From: an uncultured Methanobrevibacter sp.
GTDB lineage: Archaea > Methanobacteriota > Methanobacteria > Methanobacteriales > Methanobacteriaceae
Reading direction: 5' to 3'
Assembly: GCF_937898925.1 (NCBI RefSeq)
Contig: NZ_CALDKF010000062.1
Location: forward strand, 1 to 9,973
DNA: 9,973 nt
The notes under the pieces are model-generated. The model was given only the letters and a program-made list of their open reading frames with translations. It had not been told where the DNA came from and ran no database searches. The first letter of the stretch is position 1. Each line of letters opens with the position of its first letter. Position numbers and translations under genes: made by a program. This document shows, piece by piece, positions 1-6,384 of this stretch.

Positions 1-112
1 TGACGTCGTCCAATGCGTGAGCTGCCTCAGTGAGCACAATATCAACCAATGTCTTACCATTGATAGCAACCTTCTGCTCAAGCTTACCGTCCCATCCAAG
101 GTAGGTAACACC
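1..112 (-). other. Probable foreign (Bacteroidetes) segment: SusC/RagA receptor N-terminal fragment, likely assembly chimera
   Basis: On the minus strand, in a frame different from the yhgE frame, this stretch reads VTYLGWDGKLEQKVAING, then KTLVDIVLTEAAHALDDV up to the window edge. That is the classic end of the carboxypeptidase-D-regulatory-like domain of SusC/RagA TonB-dependent outer-membrane receptors of Bacteroidetes, which normally continues into a VVVVGYG motif. An archaeon with no outer membrane should not carry such a receptor. By hand count G+C is about 48% over bases 1-110, against about 35% over 121-180. The fragment has no start, no stop and is out of frame with yhgE. I infer an artificial join near 100-115, with the true archaeal contig ending there. 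A real insertion cannot be excluded from sequence alone. Confidence 0.72.
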
Positions 113-1479
113 AAAACCGCCATAACCAAGAAAATCAATAGCTTACCAAAGTACATTTCAGAAGGAGTGTATTTGGTTCCTGTTGACTGTCCAGTTCTAA
201 GCATCACACAAGTAATTATTGCCCCTACCCACATGGATAAAACCAAATAGAACGGAGCGACTTCAGAACCATAATCTGGAACAGCATAGAATTCATTTTC
301 CTTTAAGACAACTGGAGAATAAATATACTCTCCAACTTCACTTTCATTCACACCAGTTATGCTGGAAAGGGAATCTGCAGCACCTGAAAGACCGCTTGAA
401 GCTGAAAACAATGCAGAAGAAGCACCATTCGCAAGCAATGCAGAACCTGCAGCTAAGCTTACAGAACCATCAGCCAATTGGGAACCTCCATTTGCAACAC
501 TAGAAGCCCCTTCAGCCAAATCAACTGAACCATTTGCTAATTTTGAAGATCCTTGTGCAAGATTGCTTGAAGCTCCAGCCAAATCAGAACTTGCATTAGC
601 CAATTCCTTAGAACCATGCACAACTGGCTTAATCTGATCAGGCAAGGTACTTTCATCAACAGCACTGTCTAATTGCTTTGCAGATTCCTGCACTTGAGAG
701 GAACCAGCAGAAATTTGGTCTGCAGAGGATGAAATCTGTGAAGATCCCTCTTTAACTTGAGAAGAACCTGCAGAAAGGTCATTGGCTCCTTTCTTCAAAT
801 CATTTGCTCCAGATTTTACTTGAGAAGCACCAGATTGCACTTTTGAAGCACCAGCACTTAATTGTCCAGCACCAGAGGACATCTGACTTGCACCGGAAGC
901 AAGTGCAGACTGCAAGTCTCCTAATTTTTCATAGGCAGCAACATTAATGAATTGGACAATGTTTGCATTGATCTTATTGTAAACCGCTCTTGCTGCAGAA
1001 TCACTTAATTTTGAAGCCATTGGATTGGATTTCCTATTGACAATGTATTCCAATTCTGCAGAATGAGGATCATCAGAGGTAATGGATTTGATGGAACTGC
1101 TGAAATTCTTTGGAATGACTATTCCAGCATAATACGTTCCATTCTTAACCCCCTCCCGCAGGTCATCTTCACTTACAAAAGTCCAATAAAAATCATCATT
1201 TCTTTTCAATTCGTCTTCCAGTTGGTCCCCTACATTAATGTCTTCACCATCAAATGTTGCACCTTTATCCAGATTTGCAACTGCAAACTCAAGATTACCA
1301 GTATTGTCGTAAGGGTCCCAACAAGCTTGAATGTTTATAAGAGCATATAAAGAAGGTAAAATTATAATGGCAAGCAATGTCAAGACAACAATAGGATTTT
1401 TAGTGAATACATCCTTAAAATCCTTTTTAAGAAGTTCACGTACATTACCTAGCCCACTTCCTAAATTTAATTCTCTCAT
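1..1479 (-). CDS. YhgE/Pip-family membrane protein, N-terminal part (3' end lost)
   Basis: Partial gene of the YhgE/Pip family (called phage infection protein after the Lactococcus founder), related to ABC-2-type membrane proteins; the family's molecular role is poorly defined. The ATG at 1479 follows a GTGAGGT ribosome binding site. Residues about 29-50 form the first membrane helix, followed by the family signature NIQACWDPYDNTGN and an extracytoplasmic region. Residues about 194-374 are an Ala/Gly/Ser-rich heptad-like repeat predicted to be helical or coiled coil. A second membrane helix lies at about 408-426, followed by TGQSTGTKYTPSEMYFGK and the start of a third. The frame stays open to base 1, but homology appears to end near base 110, where a foreign-looking segment begins. 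The remaining C-terminal membrane helices are missing. Family assignment is firm; transport substrate or function cannot be told. Confidence 0.88.
   Translation of the reverse strand, partial: MRELNLGSGLGNVRELLKKDFKDVFTKNPIVVLTLLAIIILPSLYALINIQACWDPYDNTGNLEFAVANLDKGATFDGEDINVGDQLEDELKRNDDFYWTFVSEDDLREGVKNGTYYAGIVIPKNFSSSIKSITSDDPHSAELEYIVNRKSNPMASKLSDSAARAVYNKINANIVQFINVAAYEKLGDLQSALASGASQMSSGAGQLSAGASKVQSGASQVKSGANDLKKGANDLSAGSSQVKEGSSQISSSADQISAGSSQVQESAKQLDSAVDESTLPDQIKPVVHGSKELANASSDLAGASSNLAQGSSKLANGSVDLAEGASSVANGGSQLADGSVSLAAGSALLANGASSALFSASSGLSGAADSLSSITGVNESEVGEYIYSPVVLKENEFYAVPDYGSEVAPFYLVLSMWVGAIITCVMLRTGQSTGTKYTPSEMYFGKLLIFLVMAVLVLPTLDGTVSLSRRLLSMVRHWLILCSLRQLTHWTTS
360..900 (-). 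repeat. In-gene heptad-like repeat region of the YhgE protein
   Basis: The coding DNA repeats with a period near 21 bases, giving units such as LSAGASK, VQSGASQ, VKSGAND and LAEGASS. The pattern is a hydrophobic residue, two or three small or polar residues, Gly-Ala/Ser-Ser, then a polar residue. This is typical of the extracytoplasmic middle of YhgE/Pip proteins. It is a protein repeat, not a mobile or CRISPR-like repeat. Such DNA is prone to copy-number change and to misassembly. Confidence 0.8.
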
Positions 1480-1496
1480 ATTTAACCTCACAATTT

Positions 1497-1690
1497 ATAA
1501 AAAATCTGTAAAATCATAAAAAGTCATAAATTATATGAAAAATCTGTAAATATATAAAGCAATATATTTATCTTAAAAAATCTGTAAAATCCATAAATCA
1601 ATCTATAAATAAACAATATGGTTATCTTTAAAAAATCTGTAAAATCTATAAATTCATCTATAATTTTATAAAAAAAATCTGTATAATCTA
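1497..1690. repeat. Five direct repeats with core ATCTGTAAA upstream of yhgE
   Basis: Core copies lie at 1504-1512, 1542-1550, 1580-1588, 1635-1643 and 1677-1685; the last differs as ATCTGTATA. The start-to-start spacings are 38, 38, 55 and 42 bases. Most cores sit in a longer unit, AAAAATCTGTAAAATC followed by one base and ATAAA. Copies three and four match over roughly 40 bases, including a trailing ATCTATAA. On the yhgE strand the core reads TTTACAGAT. The position directly ahead of yhgE suggests an operator array or another regulatory element, which is inference. The core is not palindromic, and the spacing and divergence do not suit a CRISPR array. Confidence 0.75.
1548..1559 (-). promoter_or_regulatory. 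Possible TATA box (box A) for yhgE
   Basis: The minus strand reads CTTTATATATTT about 70 bases before the yhgE ATG, matching the archaeal TTTATATA consensus. It overlaps the second ATCTGTAAA repeat, so a protein bound to that repeat could block or recruit TBP/TFB. The background is very A+T-rich, so chance matches are likely. Confidence 0.4.
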
Positions 1691-1749
1691 TTAAATTTTA
1701 TGTACTTATTAGTATTTATATTTAATAATTAATATAGTTAAGTTATAAA

Positions 1750-1865
1750 AAAGTAAAAGGCTTTTAAAAAAATAGTGAAACACAAAAATAGAAATAATTA
1801 AAAAAAGAATTAATAAAGAATTAAAAAAGAAAAATTAAAAAAATAGAAAAAGAATTGGAAAATTG
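1750..1865 (-). terminator. T-tract terminator region after nac
   Basis: On the minus strand the 110 or so bases after the nac stop codon contain many runs of five to seven T separated by A/T-rich spacers. Archaeal termination commonly occurs at such U-tracts without a hairpin, and I see no strong GC hairpin here. The exact end point cannot be fixed from sequence. Confidence 0.5.
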
Positions 1866-1872
1866 AAATTGA

Positions 1873-2217
1873 TTAACTATTTAATTTTAAAATAGCTTCT
1901 GCTAAATCTCCGCCGGTTTCTCTTAATGCCTCTTCAGCATCTGCAGCACTTACACCAGCAGTGTTAGCAACCATTTCAATGTCTTCTTCTGGAATTTCAA
2001 TTTCCTTTTCCACTTCAACTGCAGTTCCAGTGACTTGATAGGTTTCTTGACCCATAACAGTCATTAAGCTTACATCTGCAGGTGAAATGATTAAATCCTT
2101 ATCATCACAACGAATAATAACTTCTTGGACACCTTCAATTTCCTTCATGTCCATACCCATTTTCTTCATTTGTCTTTGCATGTTCTTTAATTGCTTTGGG
2201 TTCATACCAGGTATCAT
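1873..2217 (-). CDS. nac: Nascent polypeptide-associated complex protein (archaeal NAC)
   Basis: Archaeal NAC forms a homodimer that binds ribosomes near the exit tunnel and contacts nascent chains; it is the counterpart of the eukaryotic alpha-NAC. At 114 residues the protein has the usual archaeal length. The N-terminus (about 1-22) is rich in Lys, Met and Gln (MNPKQLKNMQRQMKKMGMDM), as in the ribosome-contacting part of the family. Residues about 25-70 form the NAC beta-barrel domain. Residues about 77-114 form a UBA-like three-helix domain with the VSAADAEEALRETGGDLAEA signature. The ATG at 2217 is preceded by an AGAGGAA ribosome binding site at 2224-2230. It lies 92 bases after tgtA in the same direction, with its own possible TATA box, so it may be transcribed alone or with tgtA. 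Identification is firm. Confidence 0.95.
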   Translation of the reverse strand: MIPGMNPKQLKNMQRQMKKMGMDMKEIEGVQEVIIRCDDKDLIISPADVSLMTVMGQETYQVTGTAVEVEKEIEIPEEDIEMVANTAGVSAADAEEALRETGGDLAEAILKLNS

Positions 2218-2293
2218 AATATTTCCTCTAAAATTTTATTAAAACAATAATCATATTTTTTTTGAATTTTATTTAATTATACTCTATAAATTA

Positions 2294-2309
2294 GAATATA
2301 TAATAATTT
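2294..2309 (-). promoter_or_regulatory. Possible TATA box for nac
   Basis: The minus strand reads AAATTATTATATATTC immediately after the tgtA stop and about 80 bases before the nac ATG. The position suits an archaeal promoter with a leader of roughly 50 bases. The evidence is only the A/T pattern, so confidence is low. Confidence 0.35.
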
Positions 2310-4310
2310 TTATTTTTTAAATCCTTTTCTTGTTTTGATTGCTTGACCTGTCTTGAAGTCCAGCATCTCCTTGTGATTTAAAAGAGCTTTACCGAATGCC
2401 AATAGCTCTCCTTCTTCATTCACAATCAAGACTTCATCATTTGATCTTATGTTTTCATCACAATCAATGATGAATTTTGCAAATACGCTTTTTCCATCAC
2501 GGGCAAAGGATTCAACACTATTGTCAATCATTACCTTGTTTCTCATTCCATCAATAGTTGCAAGTCTTTTTGCACCTAACTTGGAAAGAATCAAAAAGCT
2601 GTCTGATGCTCTCATATTGACAATGTTTTGGTTCTTATCAAACACATGTCTGATCTTACCTGTCTTTTTACTCTTTTCAATCTTGATCTTTCCAGTGAAT
2701 AATGCATCTCCAGCGCCATGGCCGAACTGATAATCAGCGATTGCCTTCAATTTCTTGATGTCATCCTTTTCAAACTTGATTTCTTCAGGATGTGGGTATT
2801 CTTCAATGAAATCAAGCTCAAGCTCATCCAATACCTTAGGATGAATCAATACATTATCATAATTTTCAGCAAAATCAACTAGGAAGTCCCTTACAAACTC
2901 AACAGCAATCTTGTCATGAATCTTAGGGGCATCACTTTGGCTTAATGGATAAACCTCATCCAATTCAAGTGGAATAAGACAAAATGGAATGTCCAAAACA
3001 GCAAAATCAGTTTCCTTATTGTCAATTATGCAAGGCTCGTCTTCACCTTTTGATTCATCCTTTGCATAAACAAGGAATTCCTTAAAGCTGTTTGACAAGT
3101 ACTTGCTGTAAGGCTTTCTATAAGCTGGAAGGACAACAAGGTTTTTCTTCTTATCCATGTTCTCCAATTGCTTTAAGTGTCTTGTAACCTCTGCTCTTTT
3201 CAATGATTCAGGACCAGTATAGAAAAATGCAGACTTCTTGCTTCTTGGGTCATACTTTTCCAAGTCTTCACTGTACTCGCCTAAATGTCTCAATGCATCA
3301 AGAAGCATAGGGTGAGCTCTGCAACGTTCCTCTACAAGTTCCATCAAGCTCCCTTCTGCAATGGCTTGACGGATGAGCCTAAGCTCTGCAAAGCTTACAT
3401 GAAGGTTATGTTGAGCAATGAGCTTCACTCTTTCTTCCTTAGGCATTGCCCTTAAGTCATCAGGAGTGTATTTGCAGCACACTTCACAGGAACAAGGCAT
3501 TTCTGTCATGTTCTCAAGCTTGATTGTACCTCTTGTAGTGAGGAACCTGTCTCCCTCTGCATACAAGATGTAAGCTGCTGAATCGAATAGATCACATCCC
3601 ATTGCAACGCAAAGGGCAAAAATCATAGGATGTCCTGCACCCATCAAATGACGTGCCTTGGAATCAGGCAAGCATTTTACTGAATGCATTACAGCATCAA
3701 CAAGATCCCTGTAGTGATACATTTCCATAAGAGGAACCACTGCTCCAATCGGATACAAGTCTGCATCAAGCTTGGTCAATTCAGTTGCACAGTATTCACG
3801 CAAATCAGGATATGTGGATCCTTGTACCACAGAGTTTATTTTCATTTCATAATCGTTATCCTTAACATAACTGATGGCTTCCTTAGCACGTTCAATGGTG
3901 ATTTCAAGGTCTTCTTCAGCTTTCTCCCTATCAACATAAGGACCTGTTGGAATGTCAAGGGAAGTACCTATATCGGTTCCAATAGCTTCCTGAAACTCGA
4001 TTACTTCCTTGTTTGTAATGTCCACATCACCGTAGACAGACAATTGGAATGAACCTGAATCAGTCATGATCGGACCATCAAAATTGATGAGCTCATGCAA
4101 TCCGACATCCAATGCCTTCTTGCTTAAGTCCTCATCCTTATAAATCAAATAAGCGTTTGTGATTACAATGTCTGCACCATAATCCTTAACATTAATTGTT
4201 TGTTTTCTTGGATGGATTACAGGCATCAAGTTAGGGGTCTTGACATCTCCGTGCTTTGTCTTTAAGACACCCACTCTTCCTCTCATATCTTTTGCTTTAA
4301 TTTCAAACAT
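2310..4310 (-). CDS. tgtA: Archaeosine tRNA-guanine transglycosylase (tRNA-guanine(15) transglycosylase)
   Basis: TgtA exchanges guanine for preQ0 at position 15 in the D-loop of archaeal tRNAs, the first tRNA-bound step to archaeosine. At 666 residues it has full archaeal length. The catalytic TIM-barrel holds the DSGSFQ motif (Asp84) and LFDSAAY with the probable nucleophile Asp243. A zinc site is formed by Cys273, Cys275 and Cys278 in CSCEVC plus His301. The middle (about 350-580) matches the extra archaeal domains, and residues about 590-664 form a C-terminal PUA RNA-binding domain. All key residues are present, so the enzyme should be active. The ATG at 4310 follows a GGATGAG ribosome binding site. 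It sits 193 bases after the flavodoxin gene and upstream of nac. Its G+C is higher than that of the genes to its right (28 of 60 bases at 2701-2760), fitting a conserved core gene. Confidence 0.97.
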   Translation of the reverse strand: MFEIKAKDMRGRVGVLKTKHGDVKTPNLMPVIHPRKQTINVKDYGADIVITNAYLIYKDEDLSKKALDVGLHELINFDGPIMTDSGSFQLSVYGDVDITNKEVIEFQEAIGTDIGTSLDIPTGPYVDREKAEEDLEITIERAKEAISYVKDNDYEMKINSVVQGSTYPDLREYCATELTKLDADLYPIGAVVPLMEMYHYRDLVDAVMHSVKCLPDSKARHLMGAGHPMIFALCVAMGCDLFDSAAYILYAEGDRFLTTRGTIKLENMTEMPCSCEVCCKYTPDDLRAMPKEERVKLIAQHNLHVSFAELRLIRQAIAEGSLMELVEERCRAHPMLLDALRHLGEYSEDLEKYDPRSKKSAFFYTGPESLKRAEVTRHLKQLENMDKKKNLVVLPAYRKPYSKYLSNSFKEFLVYAKDESKGEDEPCIIDNKETDFAVLDIPFCLIPLELDEVYPLSQSDAPKIHDKIAVEFVRDFLVDFAENYDNVLIHPKVLDELELDFIEEYPHPEEIKFEKDDIKKLKAIADYQFGHGAGDALFTGKIKIEKSKKTGKIRHVFDKNQNIVNMRASDSFLILSKLGAKRLATIDGMRNKVMIDNSVESFARDGKSVFAKFIIDCDENIRSNDEVLIVNEEGELLAFGKALLNHKEMLDFKTGQAIKTRKGFKK

Positions 4311-4404
4311 GATTTTCTCATCCTTGCTAAATAATAAAAAGTAAATTTAATAAATCTTTAAAATTGGTAAATATGCTAAAATCTTTTAAAAATATAAAAA
4401 AATA

Positions 4405-4419
4405 GATTTATATATCTTA
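4405..4419 (-). promoter_or_regulatory. Possible TATA box for tgtA
   Basis: The minus strand reads TAAGATATATAAATC about 95 bases before the tgtA ATG, containing TATATAAA. The 193-base gap between the flavodoxin stop and tgtA suggests tgtA has its own promoter. The element is nearly symmetric and could also be read on the plus strand, where there is no gene to serve. Confidence 0.4.
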
Positions 4420-4460
4420 TATTAACTTATTAGTTTAAAAAGTTTTTTAATGAAATAGAT

Positions 4461-4544
4461 TATTGAATTTCATCGATTATTGGATTCAAAGCATCAAAAT
4501 ACCCTATTGAATTTCATCGATTATTGGATTCAAAGCATCAAAAT
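4461..4544. repeat. 40-base direct repeat spanning the 3' end of the flavodoxin gene
   Basis: Bases 4461-4500 and 4505-4544 are identical over 40 bases, separated by ACCC. The right copy encodes the final residues FDALNPIIDEIQ and leads into a TAG stop. The left copy lies just past the stop and could encode the same residues followed by TAA, but the 44-base period puts it out of frame. It looks like a recent tandem duplication that moved the stop codon without changing the protein. An assembly or sequencing error is possible. Confidence 0.92.
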
Positions 4545-5031
4545 CAATATAACTGACATTTTTCCCATATGTTTCAATAACCGCATTTATTTCTGCAGTC
4601 TTTTCCTCTTCCTTCATTCCTTTTACTTTCCTATGGATAAAAGCCATCATTGTTTTGTGCTTCAGGTTTAGATTTGAATAATCTATTGCCCCTCTCAAGA
4701 AATATACTCTAGCCTTATTATAAATGCATCCATGAACCTGTTGCTTTATTCCATTCATGATTTCTTCCCTATTCTTTTTATCATTAGGGTCTGCCAATCC
4801 AACGGTTCCAACAATAAGTTTCTTATCCTGAACATTCCTGATTTTATTTAGGGTCTTTTTTAGACCCATGATGCTTCCAGCGTATAAAGGTCCAAGATAG
4901 ACTATTGTATCATACTGATTTATGTCTGTAATCTCAGTGTATTCCACTGTTTCAATGCCAGTTCTTTTAGACAACTCATCAGCATATTGTTTTGTTGATC
5001 CATATTGTGAAGCATAAATTATTATTTTCAT
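4504..5031 (-). CDS. Flavodoxin-domain protein (HemG-like Flavodoxin_5 type)
   Basis: A cytoplasmic FMN-binding electron carrier or oxidoreductase is expected. From the chosen start it has 175 residues. Residues 4-17 (IIYASQYGSTKQYA) form the first beta strand and the FMN phosphate loop. Residues about 43-60 (IVYLGPLYAGSIMGLKKT) form the second flavin contact region. The segment FLRGAIDYSNLNLKHKTMMA is typical of the branch that includes protoporphyrinogen oxidase HemG. Nothing nearby points to heme synthesis, so I do not call it HemG. I prefer the ATG at 5031 over the ATG at 5046: GGGGAATGA lies just upstream and the start falls 4 bases after the methyltransferase stop, whereas the longer form has no ribosome binding site. 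The 3' end carries a 40-base duplication. It is probably co-transcribed with the methyltransferase. Confidence 0.85.
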   Translation of the reverse strand: MKIIIYASQYGSTKQYADELSKRTGIETVEYTEITDINQYDTIVYLGPLYAGSIMGLKKTLNKIRNVQDKKLIVGTVGLADPNDKKNREEIMNGIKQQVHGCIYNKARVYFLRGAIDYSNLNLKHKTMMAFIHRKVKGMKEEEKTAEINAVIETYGKNVSYIDFDALNPIIDEIQ

Positions 5032-5035
5032 GATT

Positions 5036-6271
5036 TCATTCCCCATTTTCTATAATGGACATGCTCCCTTTATTTTTAATCTCTTCCAAACGGCTCATCA
5101 TTTCCAGAACACGTGTTCGGGTATTGTTATCTTCCAAATACTCCTCTTTATAATCATTCTCAGGCTCTACAATATAGAATGCCTCTTTTGACAGAACCCC
5201 TGGAATGTTCATCTTTACAAGGTTTCTCTCAACTCTCCTCTTCAATGGTTCATCATCCATCTCTTGGCCTAAGAATATAGGAGTCTTTACAGCGGATGAT
5301 ATTTTGGTGTTATGGCGTGCCATATGCCTTTCTTCAGTCCTGTTGTCAAGTATCTCTTTAGAGGATAAGTTTAGATTTGGGTCTCTAAATGGAATACCTA
5401 CATCAGACAATGCCATCTTTATCTCATCATTCTTTGGAAGTGATTTTGTAAGATTTTTAGGATTTGGTGAAGCCAATGTTCCACCTTGGAAACGTCCGAA
5501 GATTGGACCTAAGGATACATAAAAATCCGCTTCAATAAAACCCATTCTTACAGGAGCGGATGAAGTATATGTACAGACAATTCCATTTTCCTTAATCACT
5601 CTTCTAAACTCCTTGAAAAAGTCTACTGACACCAATTCAGGAGACATGTTTTGGCTGAAAGGATCCAAAAATATTGCATCATAAGTGGCATCAGGAAGTT
5701 TTTGTATTACTTGCCTTGCATCATCAATATGAATCTTCAAGCCAATGTTTTCTGGAATTTCAGTGCATTCAAGTTCCAATGAGGCATATTCGCAATCGAT
5801 TAATGATTGCTCTATTGCCTTTTTGGTAATGTCATGAGCTTCTATTGGAGAAGGAACCATCAATCCAGCTGCAAGGGTTGGCTTGGATATTTCAAGCATA
5901 TCAATGTGCAGATTCTTATCACTGTTCTTTAAAAAGTCATCAATAGCTGCAGATGCATTGTATCCAAGTCCTGCACAGATGTCTAGAATAGCTATGTCTT
6001 CACCGTAATCAAGCTTTAATGGCTTTATGAACTTTTCAAATGATTCACTGATTGCACCTGTTGAGGTATGCAGGGTCTCGACTTTATGATTTATTTCCTT
6101 TGACTTGATGCTGTATGATCCATCATCTGTCTTAACAAAATAGTCATTGTATTTGGAGAATATGGAATTTCTATACTTGGCATCCTTGTATTCTCTCTCA
6201 TTGTCAAATGCTTCATTTATTAAATCATAAATGGTTTCATCAATTACAGTAGACTCTTCAACATAGCTCAT
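5036..6271 (-). CDS. MnmC-like SAM-dependent methyltransferase (COG4121 type), stand-alone
   Basis: A Rossmann-fold methyltransferase resembling the methyltransferase half of MnmC, which in bacteria makes 5-methylaminomethyl-uridine at tRNA wobble position 34. Residues 64-76 (VETLHTSTGAISE) resemble the conserved STGA region of the family. Residues 94-105 (AILDICAGLGYN) form SAM motif I, LEIS near 126 follows strand two, and FLDPFSQNMSPEL at 201-213 is the catalytic-loop motif, followed by VDFFKEFRRVIKENG. The FAD-dependent oxidase domain of bacterial MnmC is absent, and about 100 C-terminal residues are unassigned. The ATG at 6271 has an AGTGATT site close upstream. The flavodoxin gene follows after 4 bases. 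A tRNA substrate is inferred from family and from nearby tgtA; the archaeal product is not certain. Confidence 0.85.
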   Translation of the reverse strand: MSYVEESTVIDETIYDLINEAFDNEREYKDAKYRNSIFSKYNDYFVKTDDGSYSIKSKEINHKVETLHTSTGAISESFEKFIKPLKLDYGEDIAILDICAGLGYNASAAIDDFLKNSDKNLHIDMLEISKPTLAAGLMVPSPIEAHDITKKAIEQSLIDCEYASLELECTEIPENIGLKIHIDDARQVIQKLPDATYDAIFLDPFSQNMSPELVSVDFFKEFRRVIKENGIVCTYTSSAPVRMGFIEADFYVSLGPIFGRFQGGTLASPNPKNLTKSLPKNDEIKMALSDVGIPFRDPNLNLSSKEILDNRTEERHMARHNTKISSAVKTPIFLGQEMDDEPLKRRVERNLVKMNIPGVLSKEAFYIVEPENDYKEEYLEDNNTRTRVLEMMSRLEEIKNKGSMSIIENGE

Positions 6272-6288
6272 TTAATCACTTGAATTGT

Positions 6289-6303
6289 TATAATTATAAA
6301 AAA
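6289..6303 (-). promoter_or_regulatory. Possible TATA-like element before the MnmC-like gene
   Basis: The minus strand reads TTTTTTATAATTATA about 20-30 bases before the ATG at 6271. Transcription from it would give a very short leader or none. The 113-base gap from 6272 to 6384 separates the activase from this gene and otherwise holds only A/T-rich sequence, so a promoter somewhere in it is likely. Confidence 0.3.
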
Positions 6304-6384
6304 TGTACTATTTTAATATTAGTTTAATTATTATTTAAAGTTAAAGTTTAATGAATTTAAGAATTGATTTGAAAAATTAAATCA

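Larger units (their letters stand above)
1480..1872. other. Gene-free A+T-rich region between nac and yhgE
   Basis: No convincing gene is present in either strand over nearly 400 bases. The right part (about 1750-1865) is almost pure A on the plus strand, giving repeated T-tracts on the transcribed strand downstream of nac. The left part (about 1497-1690) holds five direct repeats and a TATA-like box upstream of yhgE. The short plus-strand reading frames touching this interval have no ribosome binding site and no recognisable protein. Confidence 0.7.

Noticed and set aside
1..112. A genuine YhgE-SusC gene fusion
   Set aside because: The SusC-like protein is read in a different frame from yhgE, so no fused product would form, and composition changes abruptly at the edge of the sequence.
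359..637. Plus-strand reading frame rich in Glu, Ala and Pro
   Set aside because: It is the antisense of the heptad repeat of the YhgE gene; long open antisense frames arise naturally from that repeat's codon use. No ribosome binding site or known protein is seen.
1497..1690. CRISPR array
   Set aside because: The conserved core is only 9-20 bases, spacings vary from 38 to 55, flanks are A/T-rich and similar to each other, and no cas gene is present.
3684..4052. Plus-strand 122-codon reading frame inside tgtA
   Set aside because: It lies entirely antisense to a highly conserved gene and its translation resembles no known protein.
4504..5031. Protoporphyrinogen oxidase HemG
   Set aside because: Only general resemblance of one segment; no heme genes nearby and the assignment would overstate the evidence.
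5032..5046. Flavodoxin start at the ATG at 5046
   Set aside because: It lacks a ribosome binding site and adds five residues before the conserved first strand; the ATG at 5031 has GGGGAATGA upstream and fits the 4-base operon spacing.
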